A stretch of 12,814 bases of DNA from Clostridia bacterium (GTDB taxonomy: Bacteria; Bacillota_A; Clostridia; Lachnospirales; Lachnospiraceae), in assembly GCA_012515365.1 (NCBI GenBank), contig JAAYYM010000246.1, positions 1 to 12,814 on the forward strand, written 5' to 3'. The notes beneath the pieces are model-generated. The model saw only the letters and a list, made by a program, of their open reading frames with translations. It was not told the DNA's origin and did not search any database. The position numbers and the translations under genes are program-made. This document shows, one piece after another, positions 1 through 7,176 of this stretch (within the stretch, counting starts at the first letter, position 1; every line of letters starts with the position of its first letter).

Positions 1-48
1 ATGGGGGAAAATTTCCCAGAAATCCTGTTTTATCATAAACTTGCGCAT
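1..48 (-). CDS. N-terminal fragment of a protein leaving the window (possibly B3/4-domain protein)
   Basis: The minus strand starts an open frame at the ATG complementary to 46-48. It reads MRKFMIKQDFWEIFPH and leaves the window at base 1. A strong AGGAGG (complement of 57-62) lies 8 bases upstream, so this is very likely a genuine gene start. The N-terminal pattern (Met-Lys/Arg-Lys-Phe, then a Phe-Trp-x-x-Phe-Pro) resembles the start of stand-alone B3/4-domain proteins, which are relatives of the editing domain of phenylalanyl-tRNA synthetase beta. That assignment comes from memory of 16 residues only and is weak. The gene points away from the main cluster and is separated from it by an IS scar, so a shared function is unlikely. 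Confidence 0.55.
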   Translation of the reverse strand, partial: MRKFMIKQDFWEIFPH

Positions 49-69
49 TCCACTGTCCTCCTTTAATCA

Positions 70-78
70 ATTATACCA
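70..78 (-). promoter_or_regulatory. Possible extended -10 promoter for the leftmost minus-strand gene
   Basis: Read on the minus strand the bases are TGGTATAAT, an extended -10 element (TGn plus a perfect TATAAT). No convincing -35 hexamer is present at 16-18 bp, which an extended -10 can compensate for. The predicted start near 62-64 would leave a leader of only about 15 bases, just enough for the AGGAGG at 57-62, so this is tentative. Confidence 0.3.
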
Positions 79-160
79 TAATATTCTAATTTTGCTATAA
101 AAACTGAAATTTCAACGATTATAGTAGATGGAAATAGTATAATACCACAGATTTACCACA

Positions 161-331
161 TGCTTCAACAGCAGAATGAGAGATGAGTTCCTTAACGGAG
201 AGGTTTTCGATACTATGAAGGAAGCGGAAGGCTTGACCGGGATGTGGATGAAGGAGTACAATCAGAACAGACCACATAGTGCTTTGGGATACAGACCACC
301 GGCACCGCAGAATATATTGAATATCGCTTAG
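161..331 (+). pseudogene. C-terminal remnant of an IS3-family (IS407-like) transposase
   Basis: A plus-frame stretch ending at the TAG of 329-331 reads FNSRMRDEFLNGEVF near its start and YNQNRPHSALGYRPPAP near its end. This is the hallmark C-terminus of the DDE integrase core in IS3-family OrfB transposases; the RPHSALGYRPPAP ending is typical of the IS407-like group. Homology starts abruptly around base 161. The expected catalytic-Glu context (Ile-Glu-Ser before FNSR) is replaced by unrelated residues, so only about the last 55 residues remain. There is no start codon, no OrfA and no D,D part of the DDE triad, so the fragment cannot be active. It is a decayed or deleted IS copy. Confidence 0.85.
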
Positions 332-348
332 ATCCTAACTTGAAAACT

Positions 349-372
349 GGCACAAAAAACGGGGGCAGGACA
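349..372 (+). repeat. Probable right terminal inverted repeat of the decayed IS
   Basis: Eighteen bases after the transposase stop is a sequence ending GGGGGCAGGACA. Read from the outside on the other strand this is TGTCCTGCCCCC, close to the TG...CCTGCCCCC ends I associate with IS407-like elements. It would mark the outer right edge of the IS at about base 372. No matching left end is visible upstream, as expected if the left part of the element was deleted. Confidence 0.5.
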
Positions 373-468
373 AACGAAAATAGACTCGGTTTATGCTGGG
401 AACATGGTAGCAGGAGACGAGTTAATTCTAATATTTCCTGATTTGTAAAACCAGTATATGAATTAAAT

Positions 469-522
469 AAGAGCATGTCAACAGCACAAAAAATTACTTG
501 TCGACATGCTTTTGTTTTTTTT
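469..522 (+). terminator. Terminator-like hairpin with T-run
   Basis: AGCATGTC (472-479) pairs perfectly with GACATGCT (503-510). Flanking A/T and G-T pairs can extend the stem to 469-513. A T-rich run (TTTGTTTTTTTT, 511-522) follows directly. The loop is long (23 bases), which weakens the call. No intact gene ends just upstream, so it may be left over from a gene lost when the IS inserted or decayed. It would also insulate the main cluster from read-through. Confidence 0.5.
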
Positions 523-827
523 GGATCTATTCGGGCATTCTGTCTGGACTTATTATCTGGAACTCTCCATAAAAAGCTGCCCAATTCCTAAGAGACATAG
601 TCTATTTTCTGGTGGCTATCTGTGTCACAAGTCATATTACTTTCAAAAGGCTGTGCACGATGAGGAAATGCTCCGTTAATGATGTGGCATGTGTACTGCA
701 TTTTGCTTTCTTTGGCTTATGAGATGTTTTTTATTTTCAGTCATCTCTCCGATTTTCCTGCTATTTGTAATTTTAAATAACTTTTTATGGTAAAACCACA
801 CAAAGAAGATGAACGGTTTTCACTATA

Positions 828-860
828 TGAGTTAGCTATTTCCTAGGAAAAATAAACTCA
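828..860. repeat. 33-bp near-concentric dyad (palindrome inside an inverted repeat)
   Basis: A perfect 12-bp palindrome TTTCCTAGGAAA (839-850) sits inside outer arms TGAGTT (828-833) and AACTCA (855-860). The spacers are 5 and 4 bases, so the two symmetries share nearly the same centre (844.5 and 844). It lies about 135 bp upstream of the -35 box of the main cluster. It could be a dimeric regulator site or a cruciform/hairpin. There is no T-run typical of a terminator. Confidence 0.5.
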
Positions 861-938
861 TTTATCATTCACATCCTTAGAGATGTTTATTAATAGGTTT
901 TTCGGCAAATGAATTATATACTATATTTGAGGAAATGA

Positions 939-956
939 TTGATATTGTTGATATTA
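939..956. repeat. 9-bp tandem direct repeat upstream of the main promoter
   Basis: TTGATATTG (939-947) is followed immediately by TTGATATTA (948-956), an 8/9 match. It ends about 39 bp before the -35 hexamer, a position typical for activator contacts. In such AT-rich DNA it may also be chance. Confidence 0.3.
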
Positions 957-995
957 GCGTAAAAGCGAATAAAAATAACAATTATAAAAAAACAT

Positions 996-1024
996 TTGAC
1001 AAGTAATACGATAAAAAGTAATAT
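996..1024 (+). promoter_or_regulatory. SigA/sigma-70-type promoter of the dehydrogenase-GRE cluster
   Basis: A perfect -35 TTGACA (996-1001) is separated by 17 bp from TAATAT (1019-1024), which matches the -10 consensus at 4 of 6 positions. Transcription would begin near 1031, giving a leader of about 40 bases to the ATG at 1073. It is the only good promoter seen upstream of the plus-strand cluster. Confidence 0.7.
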
Positions 1025-1072
1025 TAAGATGTAAGTTTGCAACATACGGACGATGATAACGGGAGAGATGCT

Positions 1073-2467
1073 ATGAAAAAATACGATATTGTTGTTTTAG
1101 GAGCCGGCCCAGGAGGATATGTAAGTGCAATACGTGCAGCCCAACTCGGTGCTACGACCGCTATTGTCGAAAAAAACAAAGTCGGTGGTGCATGCCTCAA
1201 CGCAGGATGTATACCAACAAAAGCGTTGATTAAAAATGTGGAGATTCTCCACAACATTGAAATGGGAAGAAAACGGGGAATCAAAGTAGAAAAAATTGAA
1301 CTGGATTATAAACAGGCAATAAAAGTAAAGGACAAAGCAGTAAAGCAATTGGTTAGAGGGGTGGAAGGATTGCTTAAATCAGCTGGCGTCGAAATCTATA
1401 TTGGTATGGGGATTTGCCGGGGGAATAATTATATATCTGTTGAATTGCAGGATGGAAGAATCGAGGAAATCGAATATGGAAAACTTATAATTGCAACTGG
1501 ATCGGAGCCTGCAATACCGTCCATTGACGGTATTGAGACGGAAGGTGTTGTAACCAGCACAGAACTTTTGGCTCGGGATACACTTATGGAGCATTTGATA
1601 ATCGTAGGTGGTGGAGTTATAGGGTGCGAGTTCGCAAGCATATTTAGGGCATATGGTGTACAGGTGACAATAGTGGAAATGTTGCCGAATCTTGTGGCGA
1701 TTTTGGATGAAGACATTTCACATTATATGGCAGAGGTATTGGCTAGCATGGGTGTAGATATTAAATTGGGAAAAAGAGTTGACAAAATTGAGAAAAATAA
1801 GGATGGAACACTAAATGTGTTAATCGAAGATGAAAATAACAAAGAGAAGGTTACTGGTGATCAAGTTCTCATCTCAATCGGACGTGTAACAAATCTGGAA
1901 GGCTTGGAAGTTCTCAACCTAGAAACTGAAAGGAAGGGCATTGTTGTAAACGACATGCTCGAAACCAGTACTCCTGGCGTATATGCTATAGGAGATGTGA
2001 CTGGCAAAAAGCAATTGGCACATGTTGCCAGCGAAATGGGGATTGTAGCAGCAGAAAATGCTATGGGGGCAGGTAAAATGATGAATTTGAATATTGTGCC
2101 AAGCTGTGTTTATACGATTCCAGAAGTCGGTAGTGTGGGGATTACTAAGAAAGAGGCGAAGAAAAAAGGATATAATCCAGTTGTGGGAGAATTTCCTCTT
2201 ATGTTTTGTGGGAAGGCGATAGCCACTGGAGAGCCAGATGGAGTATTTAAGATTGTTGCGGACAAGGAGACAAGAAAAATTTTGGGTGCACACTTCATAG
2301 GCAAAAGTGCAACAGAGCTAATTTCAGAAGCAGCTGCATTTATTAAAATGGGTGCGACGATTGACGATATCACAGATACTATTCATGCACATCCAACAGT
2401 TTCGGAATCAGTAGCGGAAGCAGTAAGAAATATAGATGGGCGCAGTATTCATATGCCGTCAGAGTAG
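1073..2467 (+). CDS. lpdA: Dihydrolipoyl dehydrogenase (E3 of a 2-oxoacid/acetoin dehydrogenase complex)
   Basis: This FAD flavoprotein reoxidises dihydrolipoamide on the lipoyl carrier and passes electrons to NAD+. The 464-residue product has the full family layout: FAD-binding GxGxxG at residues 10-15 (GAGPGG); the redox disulfide C41-x4-C46 in GGACLNAGCIP; a second nucleotide-binding GGGVIGCEFA for NAD; the AIGDVTG FAD motif; and the C-terminal His-Glu dyad in HPTVSE (H440, E445). Length is normal for an E3 without an N-terminal lipoyl domain; some clostridial acetoin-complex E3s carry one, this one does not. The ATG at 1073 is chosen because GGGAG at 1061-1065 precedes it by 7 bases. An in-frame TTG at 1037 would leave almost no leader from the predicted transcription start. 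It is the first gene of the cluster, 17 bp before the E2 gene. Confidence 0.93.
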   Translation: MKKYDIVVLGAGPGGYVSAIRAAQLGATTAIVEKNKVGGACLNAGCIPTKALIKNVEILHNIEMGRKRGIKVEKIELDYKQAIKVKDKAVKQLVRGVEGLLKSAGVEIYIGMGICRGNNYISVELQDGRIEEIEYGKLIIATGSEPAIPSIDGIETEGVVTSTELLARDTLMEHLIIVGGGVIGCEFASIFRAYGVQVTIVEMLPNLVAILDEDISHYMAEVLASMGVDIKLGKRVDKIEKNKDGTLNVLIEDENNKEKVTGDQVLISIGRVTNLEGLEVLNLETERKGIVVNDMLETSTPGVYAIGDVTGKKQLAHVASEMGIVAAENAMGAGKMMNLNIVPSCVYTIPEVGSVGITKKEAKKKGYNPVVGEFPLMFCGKAIATGEPDGVFKIVADKETRKILGAHFIGKSATELISEAAAFIKMGATIDDITDTIHAHPTVSESVAEAVRNIDGRSIHMPSE

Positions 2468-2484
2468 AAAAGGAGAAATATAAT

Positions 2485-3162
2485 ATGGGGAAACAGATTA
2501 AAGTAAAAGGCATGAGGAAAGTTATTGCGGAAAGGATGAGTGAAAGCTGGCATGTATCGCCTCGAGTTGTATATACTGCAAGCGTGAATATGCAGGCAGC
2601 AATAGATTTCAAGGATAAATTAAAGGTGAAGTATGCTGAACGGGGAGTAAAGATCACCATAAATCATGTCTTCATTAAAATTGCCGGTCAGGTTTTGCAT
2701 GAGTATCCCGAAATGAATGCGAGTTTTGAGGACAATGCAATAATACTCCACGACGATATAAATGTGGGGCTCGCTGTGGATGTTGAAGATGGACTGATAG
2801 TACCTAATATAAAAAATGTTCAGAATTTGAATTATCCATGTATTGCGAAGAAAACTGATGAATTGATTGAAAAGGCACGGAATATGGCAGTCGAACTTGA
2901 TGATATAGAAGGAGGCACATTTACTATTACTAATCTTGGTATGCTTGGCGTTGAATCTTTTTCCCCAATAATCAATCAGCCGGAACTGGCTATATTGGGT
3001 ATCAACAAAGTTATCAAAAAACCGGTATGTATAGATGATGAAATTGTGATACGTCCTATGATGAATCTGAATTTGGTGGCGGATCATAGAGTTATTGATG
3101 GTGCAAAGGCAGCTCGAGTTTTGGGCAGATTTAAGGAGCTGCTTGAGAATCCTCAGGAATAA
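2485..3162 (+). CDS. 2-oxoacid dehydrogenase E2 acyltransferase, catalytic domain only
   Basis: The enzyme transfers the acyl group from the lipoyl arm to coenzyme A. The 225 residues begin IKVKGMRKVIAERMSES, the usual first helix of the CAT-like E2 catalytic domain. They continue through the TFTITNLGMLGVESFSPII segment to the active-site DHRVIDGA (catalytic H201, D205). E2 proteins are normally 370-550 residues with one to three lipoyl domains and a peripheral-subunit-binding domain (PSBD) before this domain. Both are absent here, and the ATG is well supported by AAGGAG (2469-2474) just after the E3 stop, so the gene is not merely mis-started. The lipoyl domain is supplied by a separate gene at 6880-7176. 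An ordinary core trimer or 24-mer is likely, but how E1 and E3 dock without a PSBD is unclear. Confidence 0.9.
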   Translation: MGKQIKVKGMRKVIAERMSESWHVSPRVVYTASVNMQAAIDFKDKLKVKYAERGVKITINHVFIKIAGQVLHEYPEMNASFEDNAIILHDDINVGLAVDVEDGLIVPNIKNVQNLNYPCIAKKTDELIEKARNMAVELDDIEGGTFTITNLGMLGVESFSPIINQPELAILGINKVIKKPVCIDDEIVIRPMMNLNLVADHRVIDGAKAARVLGRFKELLENPQE

Positions 3163-3173
3163 GAGGTGTAACT

Positions 3174-4856
3174 GTGACTTATGTACTGGGTATTGATACG
3201 GGGGGCACTTTTACTGATGCGGTTTTGCTTGATGCGGGAATGTCGAATGCGAACAGCATACTAAAAAAAGCAAAATCATTTACCACAGATGGAGAACTTG
3301 AATTAGGAATAAAGGAAAGTATACAAAAGCTTGGAATAAATGATAGTCAAAAAGCCCAGATATCACGAGTGATTATATCGACAACTTTGGCTACGAACTC
3401 TATTGTAGAAGGGAATATGAGCAAGGTGGGGTTAATCACAATAGGAGATAAGCCGAGAGGAGAAATAGCAACTAAATATATAAAAAACATAAATGGTAAG
3501 GTTAACATAAAAGGACGAATGATAGCAGACATCAATCCTTTGGAAGCAAAGGTAGCTGTTAAAGAACTGGCTGAAGAAGTGAGTGCCATTGCTATTTCTG
3601 GAGTAGCAAGCATAAGGAATCCAGTTTTGGAAATAAAAGTTAAGGAAATAGCCAATAATGTTTGCAATTTGCCGGTTATGTGTGGACATGAAATTGTCAG
3701 CGATTTGGGATATTTGGAGCGTACCAATACAATTGTTATTAATGTAGGATTATTGCCTGTGATAGACAAATTTGTTAAGGCTATGAACAAAGTGATTTGT
3801 GAAATGAATATCAATGCACCTGTGTTTATGGTTAAAGGCGATGGAACTATGTCGAGAATAGGCTTAATAAATGATATTCCAGTTGATACTGTACTCTCAG
3901 GACCAGCGGCAAGCGTTATAGGTGCAGTGCGCCTTGCGGGACTGGATAATATGGTGGTGATCGATATGGGTGGGACCACAACTGATACGGGAATTGTCAA
4001 AGAGAAGAGGATTGAATTGTCGCTGGGCGGCGCAGAAATAGGCAATTGGAAAATCAGGGTGAAGGCGGCAAAACTTCATACAATTGGCCTTGGTGGAGAT
4101 AGTATCATAGAAATAAAAGATGGAATTGTAAGAATAGGTCCGTATAAGGCATTACCAGTATGCAGAGGAGGAAATACGATTACATTGACCGATATTCTTC
4201 ATTATACAAATGAATATGTGCAATGGGATAGAGACAAGGCAGTTGAGGCGGTTATCAATGAGGCATTCAGAGCAAAATTAAAACCGGTTGAACTTGTTGA
4301 AAAAGTCAAGGACACTGTTTCAATGAAAATAGTACAAGAAAATGAAGCTGTTCACAAATGTCATGGGTTGCCATTGTGCGCTATAGGTGCACCGGCAGAA
4401 ACATGGTATACTATCGTGCATGAAAGACATAATATCCATTCAGTAATACCAAAACATTTCGAAGTTGCCAACGCAGTAGGTGCTGCAATAGCAGGGATTT
4501 TTGAAAGCGAATCAGCAATTATAAGACAGGGCGAAGAAGGAAGAGATTATTTACTGCATACAAGGGAGAAGAGGCAGTTGTTTTTTTGCAAAGAAGATGC
4601 AATAGATAAGGCAATTGAGGTGTGCGCAGAGAAAGCAAAGGAAAAAATTGAAAAACAAGGATTGATGTCTGAGATACAAGATGTGTTAGCAAAAGACAAA
4701 TATATGGAAGAAGAACAGGTGACATACTATGGATGGGAGATTAAGAATATGAAGGTTATGCGGCATGTTTATTCATCGAAAGGCAAGTATTTAGAAACGC
4801 ACATTGAAGTATCGGCTAGCGGAAAAATGTTTAGAGACACCAGTAATGGTGACTGA
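3174..4856 (+). CDS. Short HyuA-like ATPase/kinase of the hydantoinase/oxoprolinase family
   Basis: This 560-residue protein belongs to the family whose ATP-dependent A subunits phosphorylate lactams, imides, enols or bicarbonate (5-oxoprolinase, N-methylhydantoinase, acetone and acetophenone carboxylases). The N-terminus IDTGGTFTDAV (residues 7-17) is the phosphate-1 loop of the ASKHA ATPase fold. The second phosphate loop is VIDMGGTTTDTG (D264, G266, G267). TLSGPAAS-like and late GAPAETW/ANAVGAAIAG segments match the hydantoinase A domain. It is shorter than classical HyuA (about 690 residues), and no HyuB or carboxylase subunit lies nearby. GTG at 3174 is the start, with GAGGTG 5 bases upstream and the E2 stop 11 bp before. 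Its place between E2 and E1 genes suggests it acts on the same substrate or intermediate, which I cannot identify. Confidence 0.85.
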   Translation: MTYVLGIDTGGTFTDAVLLDAGMSNANSILKKAKSFTTDGELELGIKESIQKLGINDSQKAQISRVIISTTLATNSIVEGNMSKVGLITIGDKPRGEIATKYIKNINGKVNIKGRMIADINPLEAKVAVKELAEEVSAIAISGVASIRNPVLEIKVKEIANNVCNLPVMCGHEIVSDLGYLERTNTIVINVGLLPVIDKFVKAMNKVICEMNINAPVFMVKGDGTMSRIGLINDIPVDTVLSGPAASVIGAVRLAGLDNMVVIDMGGTTTDTGIVKEKRIELSLGGAEIGNWKIRVKAAKLHTIGLGGDSIIEIKDGIVRIGPYKALPVCRGGNTITLTDILHYTNEYVQWDRDKAVEAVINEAFRAKLKPVELVEKVKDTVSMKIVQENEAVHKCHGLPLCAIGAPAETWYTIVHERHNIHSVIPKHFEVANAVGAAIAGIFESESAIIRQGEEGRDYLLHTREKRQLFFCKEDAIDKAIEVCAEKAKEKIEKQGLMSEIQDVLAKDKYMEEEQVTYYGWEIKNMKVMRHVYSSKGKYLETHIEVSASGKMFRDTSNGD

Positions 4857-4905
4857 AAATAAAAATTTATTGATAATAAAATTCGCAGAAAATGGAGGTA
4901 GAATA

Positions 4906-5886
4906 ATGAAATTATCAAGAGAAGATTTGCTTGGTATTTATTTAACCATGCAAAGGATAAGAAAATTTGAAAAGCAGACCCAAAAAGGGTTTGCGAAGGG
5001 AAAGTTGCCCGGATTCGTTCATCTTTCTATTGGACAAGAAGCGATACCGGCGGGAGTTAGCTTCAATCTTAAAAAAGACGATTACATTACTAGTACACAC
5101 AGAGGCCATGGGCATCTGATAGCAAAGGGAGCCAATATGAAATTGATGATGGCTGAGAATTATGGCAAGGAAACGGGATATTGCAAAGGTAAAGGCGGTT
5201 CTATGCATATTGCCGATACAGAAATAGGAATTTTGGGAGCAAACGGTATTGTAGGCGGTGGACTGAACTTGGCATGTGGAGCGGCTTTTTCTATTAAGCA
5301 AAAAGGTGAGGACAAGGTATGTGTATGTTATTTTGGAGACGGAGCAAGTGGGGAAGGAGCATTCCATGAAGCGCTTAATATCGCAAGCATACACAAACTC
5401 CCCGTTGTATTTATATGTGAAAACAATCTTTACGCAATTTCATGTCGTCAGACTGATGGCATGAATATTGAAAACATTGCAGACCGTGCAGCAGGATATG
5501 GAATACCAGGTGAGGTGGTTGACGGAAATGATGTTTTGGCAGTTCAAGAAGCCTCGGCTAATGCTATCAAAAATGCAAAAAACGGAAATGGACCAACACT
5601 GTTGGAGTGCAAAACTTACCGTTGGCGAGGTCATTTCGAAGGTGAACCGGAAAACTACCGAGATAAGGAAGAAATAAAAGCATGGAAGGAGAAGGATCCA
5701 ATCAAAAGAATTGAGAGATATTTGTTGGAAAAGAAAATAACAACAGAAGAAGAACTGAAGAAAATTCAGGAGTCAGCTAAGGAAGAAGCGGAAGAAGCAG
5801 CTAAGTTTGCGGAAGACAGTCCATGGCCGGATGTAAAAACTGTAGTTAAAGATGTATATACAGATATAGTTGAGGAGGCGAGATAA
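4906..5886 (+). CDS. acoA-like: Thiamine-diphosphate-dependent dehydrogenase E1 alpha, acetoin-dehydrogenase type
   Basis: This is the alpha half of the alpha2beta2 E1, which binds thiamine diphosphate, cleaves the substrate next to a carbonyl and reductively acylates the lipoyl arm. The 326-residue product has the TPP/Mg motif GDGASGEG...CENN (G144, D145, G146 to N173, N174). The stretches IADRAAGYGIPG, VDGNDVLAV and GHFEGEPENYR fit acetoin-dehydrogenase E1 alpha (AcoA) better than pyruvate dehydrogenase, which usually has GHS-x-x-D in the last position. The length also matches AcoA. An ATG at 4804 is in frame, but it lies inside the preceding gene. TGGAGGT (4893-4899) places the start at 4906, giving a 49-bp gap. 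The real substrate may be acetoin or another 2-oxo or hydroxyketone compound. Confidence 0.9.
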   Translation: MKLSREDLLGIYLTMQRIRKFEKQTQKGFAKGKLPGFVHLSIGQEAIPAGVSFNLKKDDYITSTHRGHGHLIAKGANMKLMMAENYGKETGYCKGKGGSMHIADTEIGILGANGIVGGGLNLACGAAFSIKQKGEDKVCVCYFGDGASGEGAFHEALNIASIHKLPVVFICENNLYAISCRQTDGMNIENIADRAAGYGIPGEVVDGNDVLAVQEASANAIKNAKNGNGPTLLECKTYRWRGHFEGEPENYRDKEEIKAWKEKDPIKRIERYLLEKKITTEEELKKIQESAKEEAEEAAKFAEDSPWPDVKTVVKDVYTDIVEEAR

Positions 5887-6858
5887 ATGATAATTGATTG
5901 TGCACATGCAATAACGGCGGCGATGACTGTAGAGATGCGTGAAAATCCCGATGTATTTCTAATAGGCGAAGATGTTGCGCTGCCTGGTGGAGCGTTTGGA
6001 GCGAGTCAGGGTATGCTAGAAGAATTTGGACCGGAGAGAATCGTAAATACACCTATTTGTGAACAGGCTATTACTGGGTTGGCACTTGGTGCAGCTATCA
6101 CCGGAATGCGACCTATAGCAGAGATAATGCATAATGATTTCATTTGCGTTACTCTTGATCAGATTGTGAATCAAGCGGCCAAATTCCGGTATATGTATGG
6201 TGGAAAAATGAAGGTGCCAATTGTATTCAGAATGGCTTTTGGTGGTGGCACCAGCACGGCAGCTCAGCATTCACAGTGCTTGGAAGGATTTCTGGCACAC
6301 GTGCCTGGACTTAAAGTGGCTATACCTTCATCGCCTCAAGATGCTTACGGACTTATTCGTGCAGCAGTAAAAGATGATAATCCAGTAGCCATATTTGAGC
6401 ACCAGCTTTTGTATGATGAAAAGGGTGAACTTGATGAAAGCCTGGGGGCTATTCCATTGGGACAGGCGGCAGTGAAGAGAGAAGGAAAAGACTTGACAGT
6501 AGTAGCGACCGCTATGTGTGTAAAAAAGTCCCTTGAAGTTGCAGAAGAAATGAAAAATGAGGGGATAGATATCGAAGTAATTGATCCTAGAACACTTTAT
6601 CCGTTGGATAAAGATACTATTTACAATTCAGTCAAGAAAACTGGCAAGGTGGTAATTGTTACGGAAGAAGTTAAACGTGGTGCATGGTCTGCCGAACTGG
6701 CTTCCAACATAGGTGAAGAACTTTTTGATGAACTTAAGGCTCCAATTATAAGAATAGGTGCACTGAATGTACCCATTCCGTATTCTATACCGCTGGAGCA
6801 ATATGCCTTGCCGCAGAAGGAAGACATCATAAAGGCGGTAAATCAAATTGCGAATTAA
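5887..6858 (+). CDS. acoB-like: Thiamine-diphosphate-dependent dehydrogenase E1 beta, acetoin-dehydrogenase type
   Basis: This is the beta partner of the E1. The 323 residues form the usual pyrimidine-binding domain followed by the transketolase C-terminal domain. E59, in NTPICEQAI, is the conserved glutamate that activates the thiamine aminopyrimidine. H128, in AAQHSQ, is the conserved active-site histidine. VIDPRTLYPLD begins the C-terminal domain and VIVTEEVKRGA follows within it. The start ATG directly abuts the E1 alpha stop (no gap), and GAGGAGG (5872-5878) lies inside the end of the alpha gene. Translational coupling and 1:1 production are therefore likely. Alpha and beta together predict a complete heterotetrameric E1. 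Confidence 0.93.
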   Translation: MIIDCAHAITAAMTVEMRENPDVFLIGEDVALPGGAFGASQGMLEEFGPERIVNTPICEQAITGLALGAAITGMRPIAEIMHNDFICVTLDQIVNQAAKFRYMYGGKMKVPIVFRMAFGGGTSTAAQHSQCLEGFLAHVPGLKVAIPSSPQDAYGLIRAAVKDDNPVAIFEHQLLYDEKGELDESLGAIPLGQAAVKREGKDLTVVATAMCVKKSLEVAEEMKNEGIDIEVIDPRTLYPLDKDTIYNSVKKTGKVVIVTEEVKRGAWSAELASNIGEELFDELKAPIIRIGALNVPIPYSIPLEQYALPQKEDIIKAVNQIAN

Positions 6859-6879
6859 TATTCTGAAAGGAGGAAACAA

Positions 6880-7176
6880 ATGGCAGAAATAATTACTATG
6901 CCCAGGCTAGGTTCAACTATGAAAGAAGGAACTATAATTGAGTGGCTGAAGAAGGAAGGTGACCACATCGACGAAGGAGAAGAATTGTTTGTGGTTGAAA
7001 CCAGTAAACTGACAAATGAAGTCGAGTCAGAGGTAGAAGGCTTTCTTTTAAAGATTCTGGCAGAAGCGGCCGACGAGGATGCGGATGAGACTGCAGCCAT
7101 ACCTTGCCAGTCGCCGGTGTGTATTATTGGTGAAAAAGACGAAGATATTTCCGACCTTTTGGAACAATGCAAATAG
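6880..7176 (+). CDS. Free-standing lipoyl-domain carrier protein
   Basis: The 98-residue protein is a single lipoyl (biotinyl/lipoyl-attachment) domain that would carry substrate between E1, E2 and E3. It starts IITMPRLGSTMKEGTIIEWLKKEGD, the standard first half. The lipoyl-lysine hairpin is VVETSKLTNEVESE, with K43 the predicted attachment site; the usual Asp before this Lys is Ser42. The second half carries an acidic insert (AADEDADET), a CX4C pair (C76, C81) and a third Cys near the end (C97). The protein ends where a multidomain E2 would continue with linker and PSBD. AAAGGAGG (6865-6872) gives a strong start. It replaces the lipoyl domain missing from the E2 at 2485-3162. Lipoate rather than biotin is inferred from the neighbours and the absence of the MKM biotin motif. 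Confidence 0.88.
   Translation: MAEIITMPRLGSTMKEGTIIEWLKKEGDHIDEGEELFVVETSKLTNEVESEVEGFLLKILAEAADEDADETAAIPCQSPVCIIGEKDEDISDLLEQCK

Larger units (their letters stand above)
523..995. other. Non-coding intergenic stretch of about 470 bp
   Basis: No frame on either strand combines a plausible start, a ribosome binding site and protein-like composition. The longest frame overlapping it, on the minus strand between 213 and 584, crosses the IS remnant and terminator and has no recognisable motif. The segment contains a dyad at 828-860, a 9-bp tandem repeat at 939-956 and small inverted repeats (AAAACC 792-797 with GGTTTT 815-820; AATAAAC 851-857 with GTTTATT 885-891). It reads as a long upstream regulatory region, or decayed DNA, before the catabolic promoter. 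Confidence 0.6.

Noticed and set aside
213..584. 123-residue minus-strand open frame near the left end
   Set aside because: It crosses the transposase remnant, the probable IS end and the terminator hairpin; it has no recognisable motif or credible start signal.
1037..1072. Upstream TTG start for the E3 gene
   Set aside because: It would lie about 6 bases from the predicted transcription start and adds a 12-residue tail not expected in E3 proteins; ATG at 1073 has a ribosome site and the family N-terminus.
3347..4045. 232-residue minus-strand open frame inside the HyuA-like gene
   Set aside because: It is antisense to a gene with clear family motifs, has a low-complexity Ile/Thr/Ser-rich composition typical of a reverse-frame shadow, and lacks a ribosome binding site.
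4804..4905. Upstream ATG for E1 alpha overlapping the end of the HyuA-like gene
   Set aside because: The added 34 residues do not resemble E1 alpha, and a strong TGGAGGT sits just before the ATG at 4906.
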